Below, in pieces: positions 19,471-29,016 of a DNA stretch of 64,000 nucleotides. The position numbers and the translations under genes were made by a program. The DNA is taken from the NCBI RefSeq assembly GCF_013618625.1, contig NZ_JABRWO010000002.1, positions 588,109 to 652,108 on the forward strand, in the 5' to 3' direction. Position 1 is the stretch's first letter. Each line of letters starts with the position of its first letter. Below the pieces are notes generated by a model. That model did no database searches, was not told the origin of the DNA, and saw only the letters and a program-made list of their open reading frames with translations. Origin of the DNA: Bremerella alba (lineage in GTDB: Bacteria; Planctomycetota; Planctomycetia; Pirellulales; Pirellulaceae).

Positions 19471-20544
19471 ATGAAGTCGGAACGTCGGCACGAAATCCAA
19501 GAGAATTCCCTAGCTCACTTTCTCGAAGGTCTTCTGGAGCGAGCCAAACCTCACGCGACGATGATCGGCGGGGTGGCCTTGGCGCTATTATTAGGATTCG
19601 TCGGTTACGTCATCCTGAATACCGAAAGCGGTGTCGTAAAGAACGAAGAGTGGGGTGCTGTTTTCACGACGCTCGACGAGTCGTTCCGTGTTGGCGAAGA
19701 CGACGTCAAACGCCAGGAAGTCGCTCAAGAGTTCGCTACTCTATCGACCGACTACGGCACGTCGCGTCCGGCCTTATGGGCCGAGTACTTCTATGGTCAA
19801 CAAAACCTGACACAAGCCAGCGACCTGGCGTTCAGTGACCCTCAATCGGCCACCGCAGATATTGAGCGGGCACTAAAGTCCTTCCAAAAGGTATACGACG
19901 AGTCTGACCTGCCGGTTCTCAAGGTGAAAGCACTTTGGGGAATGGCCGAGGCTTACGAGCTTCAATCAACCAAGGAATCGCTGGCTAAGGCCAAAACCAA
20001 CTACGAAGAAGTTCTGGTCATCTGGCCCGACACCAACACGTCAACGCTTGCCAAACAGCGTATTGAACGACTCGACAACCAAGGGGTCGATGGTTTCTAT
20101 GCCTGGTACCGCGATCAAGACTTCGTCGCTCGTGCCGCAGAAGTCGAGCGAGAAAACCGGGCTCCGATCGGTGGTGGACTGCCAGGCATGGATATGGGTC
20201 TAGAAGCCCCCGGCGGCGGTGGACTGTTCGATTCGCCAGGCACAACGCCCGCCCCAAGCGACAATCCTCTCTTCACGCCCAGCATGGATCTGAAGGGTGC
20301 CGAGGGTGAAGACACCCCGTTGAAGCCATCCACATTCACCGAAAAGGAGAAGGAAGCCGCCAACAAGCCGGCCTCCCCAACCGGTGAGAAAGCAGAAGAC
20401 GATGCCGATGGGCTCATCGAAGGATCCGCAAAACAGAATGCCGGTTCGCTAGAAGAATCTTCCGCAGATGAAGAGCCTGCGGAAGAGAAGCCTGCCGCCG
20501 AGGAACCCGCCAAAGAAGAACCTAAAGAAGAGAACGCTGATTAA
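19471..20544 (+). CDS. Membrane-anchored TPR-like protein with acidic tail
   Basis: 357 residues. The cytoplasmic N-terminus MKSERRHEIQENSLAHFL precedes one TM helix at about 31-51 (MIGGVALALLLGFVGYVIL). This is the YfgM/BamD-like arrangement. Helical pairs follow (ATADIERALKSFQKVYDESD, ALWGMAEAYELQS, KAKTNYEEVLVIWPD) and look like tetratricopeptide repeats. A Gly/Pro/Met-rich linker (GGGLPGMDMGLEAPGGGG) leads to a Glu/Ala/Lys-rich tail of about 70 residues. Planctomycetes have such proteins upstream of rluD-like genes, and a scaffold role is likely. Exact function is unknown. A hairpin terminator follows. Confidence 0.82.
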   Translation: MKSERRHEIQENSLAHFLEGLLERAKPHATMIGGVALALLLGFVGYVILNTESGVVKNEEWGAVFTTLDESFRVGEDDVKRQEVAQEFATLSTDYGTSRPALWAEYFYGQQNLTQASDLAFSDPQSATADIERALKSFQKVYDESDLPVLKVKALWGMAEAYELQSTKESLAKAKTNYEEVLVIWPDTNTSTLAKQRIERLDNQGVDGFYAWYRDQDFVARAAEVERENRAPIGGGLPGMDMGLEAPGGGGLFDSPGTTPAPSDNPLFTPSMDLKGAEGEDTPLKPSTFTEKEKEAANKPASPTGEKAEDDADGLIEGSAKQNAGSLEESSADEEPAEEKPAAEEPAKEEPKEENAD

Positions 20545-20585
20545 GCGAACCTCCCTTTCGGCAGAACTCTTGATAAAATATCTGC

Positions 20586-20619
20586 ATGGCCACTTACCGG
20601 TGGCCATGTTTTCTTTCTT
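20586..20619 (+). terminator. Intrinsic terminator after the TPR gene
   Basis: An 8-bp stem, ATGGCCAC/GTGGCCAT, with a 6-nt loop is followed by GTTTTCTTTCTT. It ends 12 nt before the ATG of the pseudouridine synthase gene, so it may also attenuate read-through into that gene. Confidence 0.75.
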
Positions 20620-20631
20620 GGGTCTCATTGC

Positions 20632-21588
20632 ATGCGATACACGGTCGACATAACAGACGCCGGTCAGCGGCTCGATCAATTCGTTACACGCCGCATTAAA
20701 ACGGCGAGCCGCGGGCAAGTCCGCGAGGCGATTGACAGCGGACAGATCACCATCAATGGTCAACCGATGAAGCCTTCGCACAAACTTCGAGATGGTGACG
20801 TCCTCGAGTATCCAGAGATTGGTGCACGCGTCGAAGAGCAGACGCCTGAGCATGTCGACCTGAATATCATCTTTCAGGACGAACACTTTGCGGCGATCAA
20901 CAAACCCTCAGGCATGGTCACTCACCCGGCGAAAGGGCATTGGGACGGCACCCTGACGGCAGCACTCATTGCCAAGTTCAGCCAACTGAGCGACATCGGT
21001 GGTGCTTCACGCCCCGGCATCGTCCACCGCCTGGACCGAGATACGAGCGGCGTGCTGGTGATTGCCAAGAACAATCAGGCCCACGAGGCCCTTTCACAGC
21101 AATTTGCCGACCGCTCGACCGAGAAGGAATACTTTGCGCTGGTCGCTAACTGCCCCGATCGCGACCGAGACGTGATCAATCAACCGATTGGTCCTCACCC
21201 GCGTTATCGCGAGCGAATGTCGATCGTCCGAGACGATCCCGAAGCAAAAGAAGCCCAGACGTTCTACGAAGTCACCGAACGTTTCGACGGATTCTCGGCC
21301 TTCAAGGTATTCCCCAAAACAGGTCGCACCCACCAGATCCGCGTGCACCTGGCCCATATCAAACACCCGGTGCTTTGCGATCGAGCTTATGGCAATCAAG
21401 CCCGGATGACGCTCGGAGAAATTGCCAGAACCGATGACGAACAAATCATCCTTGCCAGAACCGCGCTGCATGCCCGGCGCTTGAAGATCAACCACCCGGT
21501 CACCGGCGAGCCCCTCGAGTTCGAGGCGCCGATCCCGGAAGACCTTCACTCGACTCTGGAAATCTTACGCAAGTACCGCTCGGTATAG
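20632..21588 (+). CDS. RluA/RluD-family 23S rRNA pseudouridine synthase
   Basis: 318 residues. An N-terminal S4 RNA-binding domain ([24 protein letters not shown]) is followed by the RluA catalytic domain. The catalytic motif [20 protein letters not shown] has Asp135. The motifs [20 protein letters not shown] and [19 protein letters not shown] ([21 protein letters not shown]) are also present. The architecture matches RluD/RluC; exact uridine targets are not readable. The 3' end overlaps the convergent deacetylase gene by 43 bp. The start is the ATG right after the terminator. Confidence 0.93.
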   Translation: MRYTVDITDAGQRLDQFVTRRIKTASRGQVREAIDSGQITINGQPMKPSHKLRDGDVLEYPEIGARVEEQTPEHVDLNIIFQDEHFAAINKPSGMVTHPAKGHWDGTLTAALIAKFSQLSDIGGASRPGIVHRLDRDTSGVLVIAKNNQAHEALSQQFADRSTEKEYFALVANCPDRDRDVINQPIGPHPRYRERMSIVRDDPEAKEAQTFYEVTERFDGFSAFKVFPKTGRTHQIRVHLAHIKHPVLCDRAYGNQARMTLGEIARTDDEQIILARTALHARRLKINHPVTGEPLEFEAPIPEDLHSTLEILRKYRSV

Positions 21589-22337
21589 ACGCGATCGTCA
21601 GGGTACAGCAGCTGCATCATATCTGGCGTACCGACGGCCCGCGTCGTGTAGAACAATTCTCCGGCCCCATACCCGGCCGTGGCCCCTAGGTAGATTGCCG
21701 CCCCCTTCACGCGTTCAAAGACGTAAGCCTTTTCTTCGGGAAACTGCGTTTGATAGCAGCGAATGCTCTCCAGTTTCCGCTCCAGGCAATCGGTAATATC
21801 GTGCACGAAGCTGCCAGGAGCGTCGAGCTTGTGGATCGGCTCAAAGGCGATTTTGTAATACAACTGCCGACCGATGGTGTGCACCGGGAGGTGATCGAAC
21901 GTCTCGTCCCACTTCGTCAGCCGCGAATAAAAGACGGCCGCGTCGGTGATTTGCATGGCCTGCCAATGATCGGGCGAGGCCATCGGCGTGCGATCCCCAA
22001 ACCCAATCACCACCTTGGGACGATACTTGCGAAATTCTTTGGCCAGCGTGACGCGTGCTTCGAAGCTGTCGAAAAGCTTACGATTGGGAAGATCGAGCGT
22101 AATCCTTTTCTGAACGCCCAACACCTTGGCCGCTTCGGCAGCTTCCGCCAATCGGGTTTCTGGGTCAGGCGAACGTGGTGTAGGTTCGCCATCGGTCAGG
22201 TCAATGATCCCCACCGAATGCCCCAGGTCGGCGAGCTTGGCCAGCGTACCACCACAGGCGATCTCGACATCATCCGGATGGGCACCAACCGCCAGGATTT
22301 CGATCTGGGGATATTCTTTTTCAACGTCAACAGTCAA
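21546..22337 (-). CDS. bshB1: PIG-L family deacetylase, BshB1-like
   Basis: About 263 residues. It would deacetylate N-acetylglucosaminyl-malate in bacillithiol synthesis, if the BshB1 assignment holds. The zinc motif [12 protein letters not shown] is at the N-terminus, with [16 protein letters not shown] and the His-containing [19 protein letters not shown]. The C-terminal [13 protein letters not shown] is typical of BshB1. An upstream in-frame ATG at 22394 would add 19 residues translated entirely from the MITE-like element. The TTG at 22337 is preceded by GGAGAG 7 nt upstream and places the core sequence correctly. It is convergent with the pseudouridine synthase gene. No other bacillithiol gene is visible in the window. 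Confidence 0.85.
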   Translation of the reverse strand: MTVDVEKEYPQIEILAVGAHPDDVEIACGGTLAKLADLGHSVGIIDLTDGEPTPRSPDPETRLAEAAEAAKVLGVQKRITLDLPNRKLFDSFEARVTLAKEFRKYRPKVVIGFGDRTPMASPDHWQAMQITDAAVFYSRLTKWDETFDHLPVHTIGRQLYYKIAFEPIHKLDAPGSFVHDITDCLERKLESIRCYQTQFPEEKAYVFERVKGAAIYLGATAGYGAGELFYTTRAVGTPDMMQLLYPDDRVYTERYLRKISRVE

Positions 22338-22360
22338 TAGATTCTCTCCAGATAGGTTGG

Positions 22361-22501
22361 CCCAGAGATTTATCTCTGGGTGGCTGTAGGCCACAAGCGG
22401 CTAGCGTTCCCGGCCGGATAAAAAATGGCAGCCGCTATTCTGTTTCAGCTCAACTCATTAGCCGCTTGTCGGCGACGCCGACCCAGAGATAAATCTCTGG
22501 G
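22361..22501 (+). repeat. MITE-like intergenic element, copy 2 (complete, 141 bp)
   Basis: Terminal inverted repeats lie at both ends. The outer palindrome CCCAGAGATTTATCTCTGGG (22361-22380) is matched at the other end by 22482-22501. A second short hairpin follows at each end (GTGGC...GCCAC; GTCGGC-GAC-GCCGAC), then CAAGCGGCTA. The interior includes GTTCCCGGCCGGATA. The element sits between the deacetylase start and the CbiET stop. No transposase is nearby. Confidence 0.75.
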
Positions 22502-22579
22502 CCAACCTTCGCTGGGAGTAACGGTTCGCATGCACCTGGTTTGTCCTCTCCCCGTTGGGGGCGAGGGAACCGGAGGGTG

Positions 22580-23836
22580 TTAGCTCTTCTTGAGTGGCTT
22601 CTTGGCGCTAACCAAAAAGGTTGGATTCGAAGCTTCAAAGCGGTGGCGTTCCAACTGATACGTGGAGTGCGAGATGTTCACCATCGTGACTTTGGCCGAT
22701 TCCATTTCGCTGTCGAACAGCTGGTGCATTTCGGCCAGGTTTTCGATACTACTCAGGTTGCACACAATTCGGCCACCGGGCTTAATTCTGGTCATTGCCT
22801 GTTCGCAGATACCGCGAACCTGGCGACCGGTGCCGCCGATAAAGACACAATCAGGGTCCGGCAAGTCGGCCCAGGCCTCGGGGGCTTTACCAAGCACGGC
22901 ATGCACGTTCTTCACGCCGAAGGCCTCGATGTTGGCGCGAATTAGGCCGTGGTCTTCAGCATCCATTTCAATCGCGTAAATCGAACCCTTTTCAGCGATC
23001 ATGCCTGCTTCGATCGAAACACTACCGCTACCCGCACCGACATCCCAAACGACACTCGAGTCGCCTAGGTCTAACAGCGATAACGCAATGCAGCGAACTT
23101 CCATCGGCGTGAGCAGGCCCCGTTTGGGCTTGGCCTGACGGAAGACATCGTCCGGGTTGCCGAACTTGCGTTTGCCCACCAGCGACATCGGCCGATCGGG
23201 CACGTCTGGCTTGCGTACCAGGATCATCACATTGAGCGGGCCAAAGCTTTGCTCGCTGATTTCCTTCAAGTCGCCTTGGGTGACGCACTCGTTCGGCGAA
23301 CCGAGGTTCTCGCAGACGTAGGCATGGAAGTAGTCGAGATCGTGCCCCAGCAGCGTCTTGGCGACTTCCCGTGGTGGGATCTCTTCGGTAGTGAACAGCC
23401 CGATCGCTTCGGAAATCCGGGCGGCAGCCACCACCGATTCCAACGGTTGGTTGGCCAGATTGGCCAAGTGGGCATCGTCCCAGCTTTCTTTGATCCGCGC
23501 AAAAGCCAGCTGCATACTGCTGACATGCGGAATGACATGAAAGAGGTCTTTGCCGAGCTTATCGCACAAGTACCGCGACACTCCATAGAAAAGGGGATCG
23601 CCGCTGGTCAGCAGGACGACATCTTGGTCATCGTGCTTTTCCAACGCCTCCACGATTTCGTTCAGGTCGCCGCCGACGGGCACCTTTTCAGCAGTGACTT
23701 TCTCGACATGGACCAGGACCTGCGGATTTCCGATGATGACCTGGGCATCGCCGAGGATCCTCGTCGATTGGCTGGTCAGCCCGTCGAGACCATCGTCGCC
23801 AATACCTACGATAACTATTCTGGGAGTTTTACTCAC
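22580..23836 (-). CDS. cobL: Precorrin-6Y/cobalt-precorrin C5,C15-methyltransferase, CbiE-CbiT fusion
   Basis: About 418 residues. CbiE (approximately 1-210) begins VSKTPRIVIVGIGDDGLDGL with the SAM methylase features VLLTSGDPLFYG and HVSSMQLAFARI. CbiT (approximately 225-410) has the Rossmann SAM site SVVWDVGAGSGSVSIEAG and GKAPEAWADLPDPDCVFIGGTG. It methylates and decarboxylates the corrin precursor. The fused order equals CobL. Two starts are possible, TTG at 23854 and GTG at 23836; the GTG is chosen because a weak GGAA lies upstream and the domain starts there. No other cobalamin gene or B12 riboswitch was seen around it. Confidence 0.92.
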   Translation of the reverse strand: MSKTPRIVIVGIGDDGLDGLTSQSTRILGDAQVIIGNPQVLVHVEKVTAEKVPVGGDLNEIVEALEKHDDQDVVLLTSGDPLFYGVSRYLCDKLGKDLFHVIPHVSSMQLAFARIKESWDDAHLANLANQPLESVVAAARISEAIGLFTTEEIPPREVAKTLLGHDLDYFHAYVCENLGSPNECVTQGDLKEISEQSFGPLNVMILVRKPDVPDRPMSLVGKRKFGNPDDVFRQAKPKRGLLTPMEVRCIALSLLDLGDSSVVWDVGAGSGSVSIEAGMIAEKGSIYAIEMDAEDHGLIRANIEAFGVKNVHAVLGKAPEAWADLPDPDCVFIGGTGRQVRGICEQAMTRIKPGGRIVCNLSSIENLAEMHQLFDSEMESAKVTMVNISHSTYQLERHRFEASNPTFLVSAKKPLKKS

Positions 23837-24041
23837 CGATTGTTCCAATTCCAAGCGTCAGAAGTAGAAAAGACTTAGGTCAATTTTACGAGATGCGACG
23901 GTCCCTGGAAAGTTCACCCGCCCAGTCCCCCAAATCCTAAACCACCTGGAAGTGGTGATCCTCCTCATGATTCAGCAAACTGCGGTTTGATGAGCTAGAA
24001 TTCGATTGTTTCCCAGGGCAACTCTTAGATAGGAATTGGGC

Positions 24042-25094
24042 ATGTCGATTGAATCGGTAAATTTCTGGATCACCACGATCCTTTTGACCTTAGCGACAGC
24101 ACCGGCTGCGATGGCCTGTACGCGCGTTTTGTGGAACGACAATGATCTGGCTGTTGTTTCCGCTCGCACGATGGATTGGCCTGAATCGACCGAGCCCACG
24201 CTTTTGGTCTTTCCTCGTGGAATTCAACGCGACGGCGGCAATTTGGTCGGGCACGAGGTTATTCCTGAGAATCCGGCCAAGTGGACCTCGAAATACGGTA
24301 GCCTGATCACCACCGTCTATGGCATTGGTACTGTCGATGGAATGAACGAAAAGGGACTCGGCGTTCATGCGTTGTACTTAACCGCCACGAACTACGGCGA
24401 GCGAGACCCCAAAAAGGCAGGCGTACATGCTGGATTGTGGGCTCAATACATCTTGGACAACGCCAGCAGCGTGCAGGAAGCACTGGAACTGAACGAGAAA
24501 ATTCAGGTCGTCATGGTCGAGGCACGGGGCCGAACGGCATCGCTTCACCTGGCTTTGGAAGATGCCAGCGGCGATTCGGCCATTATCGAATACATCGACG
24601 GAAAGCCGGTTGTGCACCATGGCAAGCAGTACAAGGTTATGACTAATGACCCTGCTTACGACGAGCAATTGAAACTACTCAAGGCCGTCGACTTTTCCAA
24701 TCCGAGCAGTGACCTGCCGCTACCAGGTAACGTCAACCCGCGAGATCGCTTTCAACGGGCCAGCTATTATGTGAACTTGCTTCCCAAGCCCGAATCGCAA
24801 CAGCAGGCGATTGCCGGCGTGTTGGCAATCGCTCGGAATGCTTCGGTACCTTTTGGCGCGCCGTACAAGAGCTTTGGCGTCTACAACACCGAGTACCGAA
24901 CGGCCATGGACCTGACCAACCTGCGGTACTTCTTTGAACTGACGACCAGCCCGAGCGTTATTTGGGTCGACCTTAAACAGCTCGACCTTTCGTCCGGCGC
25001 ACCGGTCCTGCAGTTGGATCCGTATCACAATACGTTGGAACTGTCTGGCAACGTCAGCCAGAAATTCCAGAAGATCGAAGCCGCGCCGTTTTAG
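24042..25094 (+). CDS. Exported Ntn hydrolase, choloylglycine hydrolase/linear amide hydrolase family
   Basis: 350 residues. The signal peptide ends MACTRVLWND, exposing Cys26 as the N-terminal nucleophile, as in penicillin V acylase and bile salt hydrolases. Conserved followers are TMDWPES, VYGIGTVDGMNEKGLGVHALYL and GDSAIIEYIDGKPVVHHGKQYKVMTNDP with the usual Asn/Asp/Arg contacts. Substrate may be an acyl-amide such as a homoserine lactone. The ATG at 24042 has AGGA 7 nt upstream, better than the TTG two codons earlier. It is divergent from cobL and is followed by a bidirectional hairpin. Confidence 0.9.
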   Translation: MSIESVNFWITTILLTLATAPAAMACTRVLWNDNDLAVVSARTMDWPESTEPTLLVFPRGIQRDGGNLVGHEVIPENPAKWTSKYGSLITTVYGIGTVDGMNEKGLGVHALYLTATNYGERDPKKAGVHAGLWAQYILDNASSVQEALELNEKIQVVMVEARGRTASLHLALEDASGDSAIIEYIDGKPVVHHGKQYKVMTNDPAYDEQLKLLKAVDFSNPSSDLPLPGNVNPRDRFQRASYYVNLLPKPESQQQAIAGVLAIARNASVPFGAPYKSFGVYNTEYRTAMDLTNLRYFFELTTSPSVIWVDLKQLDLSSGAPVLQLDPYHNTLELSGNVSQKFQKIEAAPF

Positions 25095-25107
25095 TTCGGC
25101 GCATGAG

Positions 25108-25137
25108 AAAACGCCCTTGCATTTGCCAGGGCGTTTT
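25108..25137. terminator. Bidirectional hairpin terminator
   Basis: A 10-bp stem, AAAACGCCCT/AGGGCGTTTT, with a 10-nt loop lies between the convergent amidase and IscA genes. The A and T ends of the stem serve both directions. Confidence 0.75.
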
Positions 25138-25165
25138 CCGATGTTCGGGCTGCTTGGATTGCAGC

Positions 25166-25498
25166 TTAAGCCTGGAACGACGAACCGCAACCGCAGCTTC
25201 GTGTGGCGTTCGGGTTGTTGAACGCGAAACCGCGTCGATCGATGCCGTCGTAGAAGTCGACCGTGGTACCATCGAGGTACAACGCGTGCTTCTTATCGAC
25301 AACAACTTCCACACCGTGAAAGTCGTACTTGGAATCCTTCTCTTCGTTGAATTCGTTTTCCAGCGTCAGGCTGTACGAGAAGCCACTGCAACCACCGGCG
25401 GTGATACCGATACGCAGCTTGGTACCATCTTCGTACTTCTGGTCTTCCAGGATCCGCTTGACTTCGCCGGCCGCTTTTTCGGTGATGACGACTGCCAT
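25166..25498 (-). CDS. A-type Fe-S cluster carrier (IscA/ErpA/HesB)
   Basis: 110 residues. The three conserved cysteines are Cys37 ([10 protein letters not shown]) and Cys102/Cys104 ([10 protein letters not shown]). These bind a [2Fe-2S]/[4Fe-4S] cluster for delivery to apoproteins. The ATG at 25498 has GGAGTGA about 8-10 nt upstream. The cysteine desulfurase gene lies 165 bp away and is transcribed toward it, suggesting a functional pair. A terminator follows. Confidence 0.95.
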   Translation of the reverse strand: MAVVITEKAAGEVKRILEDQKYEDGTKLRIGITAGGCSGFSYSLTLENEFNEEKDSKYDFHGVEVVVDKKHALYLDGTTVDFYDGIDRRGFAFNNPNATRSCGCGSSFQA

Positions 25499-25663
25499 GT
25501 TATACTCACTCCAGACGTTAAATTAACGCAAACTTGTATGTGTTTATTATTATCGATGCCCCGAGACGGGGAAAGGGTGCAAATTTTTTTGGGGAAACCC
25601 CAACGCCCTATTATTACCGATTCTACCTAAAAAATCGAGGGTACCGGCACCCGAATTCCCTCT

Positions 25664-26842
25664 TTAGGCAATCAACTTACGCAGTTTATCCACGGCAGTC
25701 GCCACGACGTCAACGGCAAAATCAACTTCTTCGGTCGTGTTGAACCGCCCAATCCCAAATCGCAGGCTGCTTCGCGTTAGGTCCTCGGAAAGCCCAATTG
25801 CCTGCAGCACGTGGCTGGTCTGTGGATTGGCCGAAGTACATGCCGAACCGCTGGAAACGGCGATCTCGCGGACATTCATCATCAACGCCTCGCCATCGAC
25901 TCGATCAACCGCGAAGTTCAAATTACCCGCCAACCGGGCTTCTGCCGCCTCAAGCTGGGGCCCATTGAGTTGCAGCCCGGTGATTCGCTCGTTAAGCCCT
26001 AACCACAGCTGATCTCGCAACTGGGCCAATCGCTGCGACTCTTCGTTCATTTCGGCCAAACTCAAACGGACCGCTTCTGCCAGGCCGACGATGCCCGGCA
26101 CGTTGAGCGTGCCGCTACGCATTCCTCGTTGCTGTCCCCCGCCGAAGATCGCCGGCTGAAGACGAACCCGCGGGCCGCTTTTCCGTACAAACAGCCCACC
26201 GATACCCTTGGGCCCGTACATTTTGTGGGCTGAAAAACTCATCAGATCGACACCTAGCCGCTCGACGTCGACGGGAATCTTCCCCACGGCCTGAGTTGCA
26301 TCGCAGTGTAAGAGCACGCCCTGCTCTTTGCATATCTGGCCGATCTCGGCGATCGGATGGATCACGCCGATTTCGTTGTTAGCGAACATTACGGAAACGA
26401 GCGCTGTATCTGACCGGATTGCCTGGCGAAGCTGATCGGCGTCTAGCATGCCGGCCAGATCATCGCCGGCTTGGCGGGGCGATAGCCGTGTGATCTCGAA
26501 GCCTTGTTGTTCCCTCTGCTCGAGCGGATCGAGCACTGCTTTATGCTCGGTCGTGACGGTCACCACGTGGTTCCCGCGGCGACGACGCTGCGAGAGCACG
26601 CCGCTAAGGGCCAAATTATTGCTTTCCGTCGCCCCACTGGTAAAGACAATTTCCGTGGCCGAGGCCCCAATCGCCGTGGCAATCGACTGCTGCGACGATT
26701 CGACCAACCGCTTGGACTCTTCTCCGAAGAGATGTCCTACGCTGGACGGGTTGCCGTACGCCTGGGTAAAGGTCGGCAGCATCGCCTCGACGACACGAGG
26801 ATCGACCTGGGTGGTAGCGTGATTATCGAAGTAGATGGGCAC
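25664..26842 (-). CDS. Cysteine desulfurase, NifS/IscS type
   Basis: About 392 residues from GTG at 26842, giving the family N-terminus PIYFDNHATTQVDPRV. PLP binds Lys207 in SFSAHKMYGPKG. His100 (TTEHKAV) and the substrate-activating Cys335 (SSGSACTSANPQTSH) are present, so the enzyme looks active. It supplies persulfide sulfur for Fe-S clusters and possibly tRNA thiolation. An upstream extension would add 29 poorly protein-like residues. It is followed by an IscA-type gene on the same strand. The Cys-containing loop is the IscS-type, not the SufS-type. Confidence 0.93.
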   Translation of the reverse strand: MPIYFDNHATTQVDPRVVEAMLPTFTQAYGNPSSVGHLFGEESKRLVESSQQSIATAIGASATEIVFTSGATESNNLALSGVLSQRRRRGNHVVTVTTEHKAVLDPLEQREQQGFEITRLSPRQAGDDLAGMLDADQLRQAIRSDTALVSVMFANNEIGVIHPIAEIGQICKEQGVLLHCDATQAVGKIPVDVERLGVDLMSFSAHKMYGPKGIGGLFVRKSGPRVRLQPAIFGGGQQRGMRSGTLNVPGIVGLAEAVRLSLAEMNEESQRLAQLRDQLWLGLNERITGLQLNGPQLEAAEARLAGNLNFAVDRVDGEALMMNVREIAVSSGSACTSANPQTSHVLQAIGLSEDLTRSSLRFGIGRFNTTEEVDFAVDVVATAVDKLRKLIA

Positions 26843-26962
26843 TGTCGCAGCCAAAATGGTGAACCGGATCGTCAACGGCCACCATTGTACTCGATTGCGT
26901 GGGCAGAAAACCTCTCGCGCACCCCGCAAGGGGCACGCCGGTCATTCAGCTCAGATCAACCG

Positions 26963-27583
26963 CTAGTTGCCGTAGATCGCCTTCAGGCACATGCTCGACC
27001 AGGTCTCGAACTCTTCGAGCTTGGCCAGCAGATCTCCCACCGGGCGGAAACCGGCATCCAGAATGTCTTCTTCGTTGGGAATCACTTCCGGGCGTTCAAT
27101 CTTGCACAGATAAACCACCCCCAAGTGAACGCGACCGACTTCCGATTCGTCGTCGTTAATCAGGCCGGCACAGACCATTTTGTGCGGAGCGTTGAAAGTG
27201 ACTTCTTCCTCCAGTTCGCGTCGCATGCCTGCCTGAAACGGGTCTTCGGCATCGCTGGGAGCATCTTCCGACGAAACATGCCCGCCAATGCCGACACTGC
27301 GTTTGCTATGCAAGCGAGATTCGCCTTGCCCCTTGCCGCGGACGTACTGAAAGACGTGCTTGGTCCCTTGGTCGTCTTTGTATTCAAAAATAACGTAGGG
27401 GATAAGCTGCTTGAACTCGGGCGACTTTTCCATGATGTCGCGAGGGCGGAAGCTCATCTGCTCGGGTGTCAGCAGTTGATTCAAATAGGTCTCGACATCG
27501 TCGTGAAACCCCTGAAATTGCCCGATCTCGTGGAACTTCTCGGTGGGAACCACTAAGACCTGTTCGACTTCCGCTATGCTCAT
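26963..27583 (-). CDS. Nudix hydrolase-like protein
   Basis: 206 residues. The Nudix helix is visible as QAGMRRELEEEVTF (RE-U-x-EE-x-x-U) after GGHVSSEDAP. There is a longer insertion between Gly and the first Glu than in the consensus. Flanking blocks KRSVGIGGHV and LINDDESEVGRVHLGVVY fit the domain. Its N-terminus VLVVPTEKFHEIGQFQGF and phosphoesterase-type annotation are common in this subgroup. Probable substrate is a nucleoside diphosphate linked to another group; unknown. The ATG at 27583 is used. Confidence 0.85.
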   Translation of the reverse strand: MSIAEVEQVLVVPTEKFHEIGQFQGFHDDVETYLNQLLTPEQMSFRPRDIMEKSPEFKQLIPYVIFEYKDDQGTKHVFQYVRGKGQGESRLHSKRSVGIGGHVSSEDAPSDAEDPFQAGMRRELEEEVTFNAPHKMVCAGLINDDESEVGRVHLGVVYLCKIERPEVIPNEEDILDAGFRPVGDLLAKLEEFETWSSMCLKAIYGN

Positions 27584-27841
27584 CTAACTTTCCCTTCCTT
27601 GTGGGGGCTTACCTTGGGACGTTTTACGGGGCTATCGTACCCAATTGCTATCATGCTATCGACTCCCCCCTTCGCGTTTGTCTCGCGATGCAGGGAAAGG
27701 ATTGATTTCGCTCGTCACGAAATGATTTGCTTTCTCAGTTTCAGCTCGTAAGAGCCGTTATACACGATAATTCCCCGCGAAATCATCCGATTTCTGAGAA
27801 AAGCCTGATAACGCGAGGATCCGCACCACTACGCCCTCGCC

Positions 27842-28888
27842 CTAAAGGATCAGCATGGCATCCCCATAGCTGTAAAAGCGGTACTCTTCGTTGATCGCTT
27901 CCTTGTATGCCCTACGCAGGAGCTCGTCTCCGCCGAAGGTCCGTACCAGAATCAAAAGCGTTGATTTAGGCACGTGGAAGTTCGTCAGCAAAGCGTCAAC
28001 GGCTTTGAACTGGTAAGGGGGGCGAATGAACAGATTGGTTTTGCCTGTCCATGGTTCAAGCTTGCCACTTGCGGCTGCCGTTTCCAGTACCCGCGTGGCC
28101 GTCGTTCCCACGGAAATCACCCGGCCACCATTGGCTTTAATTTCGCCTAAACGGTCGACGGTCGCTTGATTGATTTCGCCATACTCGAAATGCATTTCAT
28201 GCTGGTCGATGTCCTCGACACCGATCGGACGAAATGTCCCCATGCCGACATGCAGCGTGACAAATTGCCGGTCGACCCCTTGGGCGCGGACCTTGTTGAG
28301 CAGTTCGTGCGTGAAATGGAGCCCTGCGGTGGGGGCCGCTACGGCCCCTGGGTTTTCGGCGAATACGGTTTGGTAGTCTTTCCAATCCTCCGGCATCATC
28401 TCGCCGCCGCGAATATAGTGCGGCAGCGGAACGCGGCCGACGCGTTCGAGCACATCGAACGGCGACTCACCGGAAAGCGGCTTTACGGCCCACTGCCCGC
28501 CACCTAGATTAGCAAGCAGTTCCAACTCGGTATCTTCGCGTGCTTCGCGGTTCTCGAGAATGACCTTTTCGCCCGGCTGGATCTTGCCGCGTGTTTTCGC
28601 CAGGACCAGCCAGTTACCTTGAGGATCGGTTTCGATAAACAGCCCCTGCCAGCGGCCGCCGGTGGTGGCTCGCCGGCCCATTAAGCGGGCTGGTACCACT
28701 TTGGTGTTATTCAACACCAGGCAGTCGCCTGACTTCAGGAATTCCGGCAAGTCCCGCACGTGCTGATGCAAGATTTCCTGTGTCTGTCGGTTGACGACCA
28801 GAAGCCGCGCGTCGGACCTTTTCTCCAAAGGTTGCTGCGCGATCAAATCGGAAGGAAGATGGTAGTCGTACTGGTCGATATTGGTCAT
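27842..28888 (-). CDS. queA: tRNA preQ1(34) S-adenosylmethionine ribosyltransferase-isomerase
   Basis: 348 residues, standard QueA length. It transfers and isomerises the SAM ribose onto preQ1 in tRNA to form epoxyqueuosine. Conserved blocks are YDYHLPSDLIAQQPLEKRSDARLLV, VPAPTAGLHFT-like GAVAAPTAGLHFT, and YQFKAVDALLTNFHVPKSTLLILV. The C-terminal YRFYSYGDAMLIL is diagnostic. The ATG at 28888 is used. No preQ1 riboswitch or other queuosine gene is evident next to it. Confidence 0.96.
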   Translation of the reverse strand: MTNIDQYDYHLPSDLIAQQPLEKRSDARLLVVNRQTQEILHQHVRDLPEFLKSGDCLVLNNTKVVPARLMGRRATTGGRWQGLFIETDPQGNWLVLAKTRGKIQPGEKVILENREAREDTELELLANLGGGQWAVKPLSGESPFDVLERVGRVPLPHYIRGGEMMPEDWKDYQTVFAENPGAVAAPTAGLHFTHELLNKVRAQGVDRQFVTLHVGMGTFRPIGVEDIDQHEMHFEYGEINQATVDRLGEIKANGGRVISVGTTATRVLETAAASGKLEPWTGKTNLFIRPPYQFKAVDALLTNFHVPKSTLLILVRTFGGDELLRRAYKEAINEEYRFYSYGDAMLIL

Positions 28889-29016
28889 AGAACTCGCAAA
28901 ACATCAGTGAGAAACTGCTGGTCGACGTCCGTCCGTTGTGTCGTCCATGGTTGAGTATACGCCGTCAGCGGCAAACTCGACTAGGCCCGCACCTTCTGCC
29001 ATTGGCTACCAACACC

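Noticed and set aside
23837..24041. Cobalamin riboswitch before the CbiET gene
   Set aside because: No B12-box-like sequence or expected stems were seen in either orientation.
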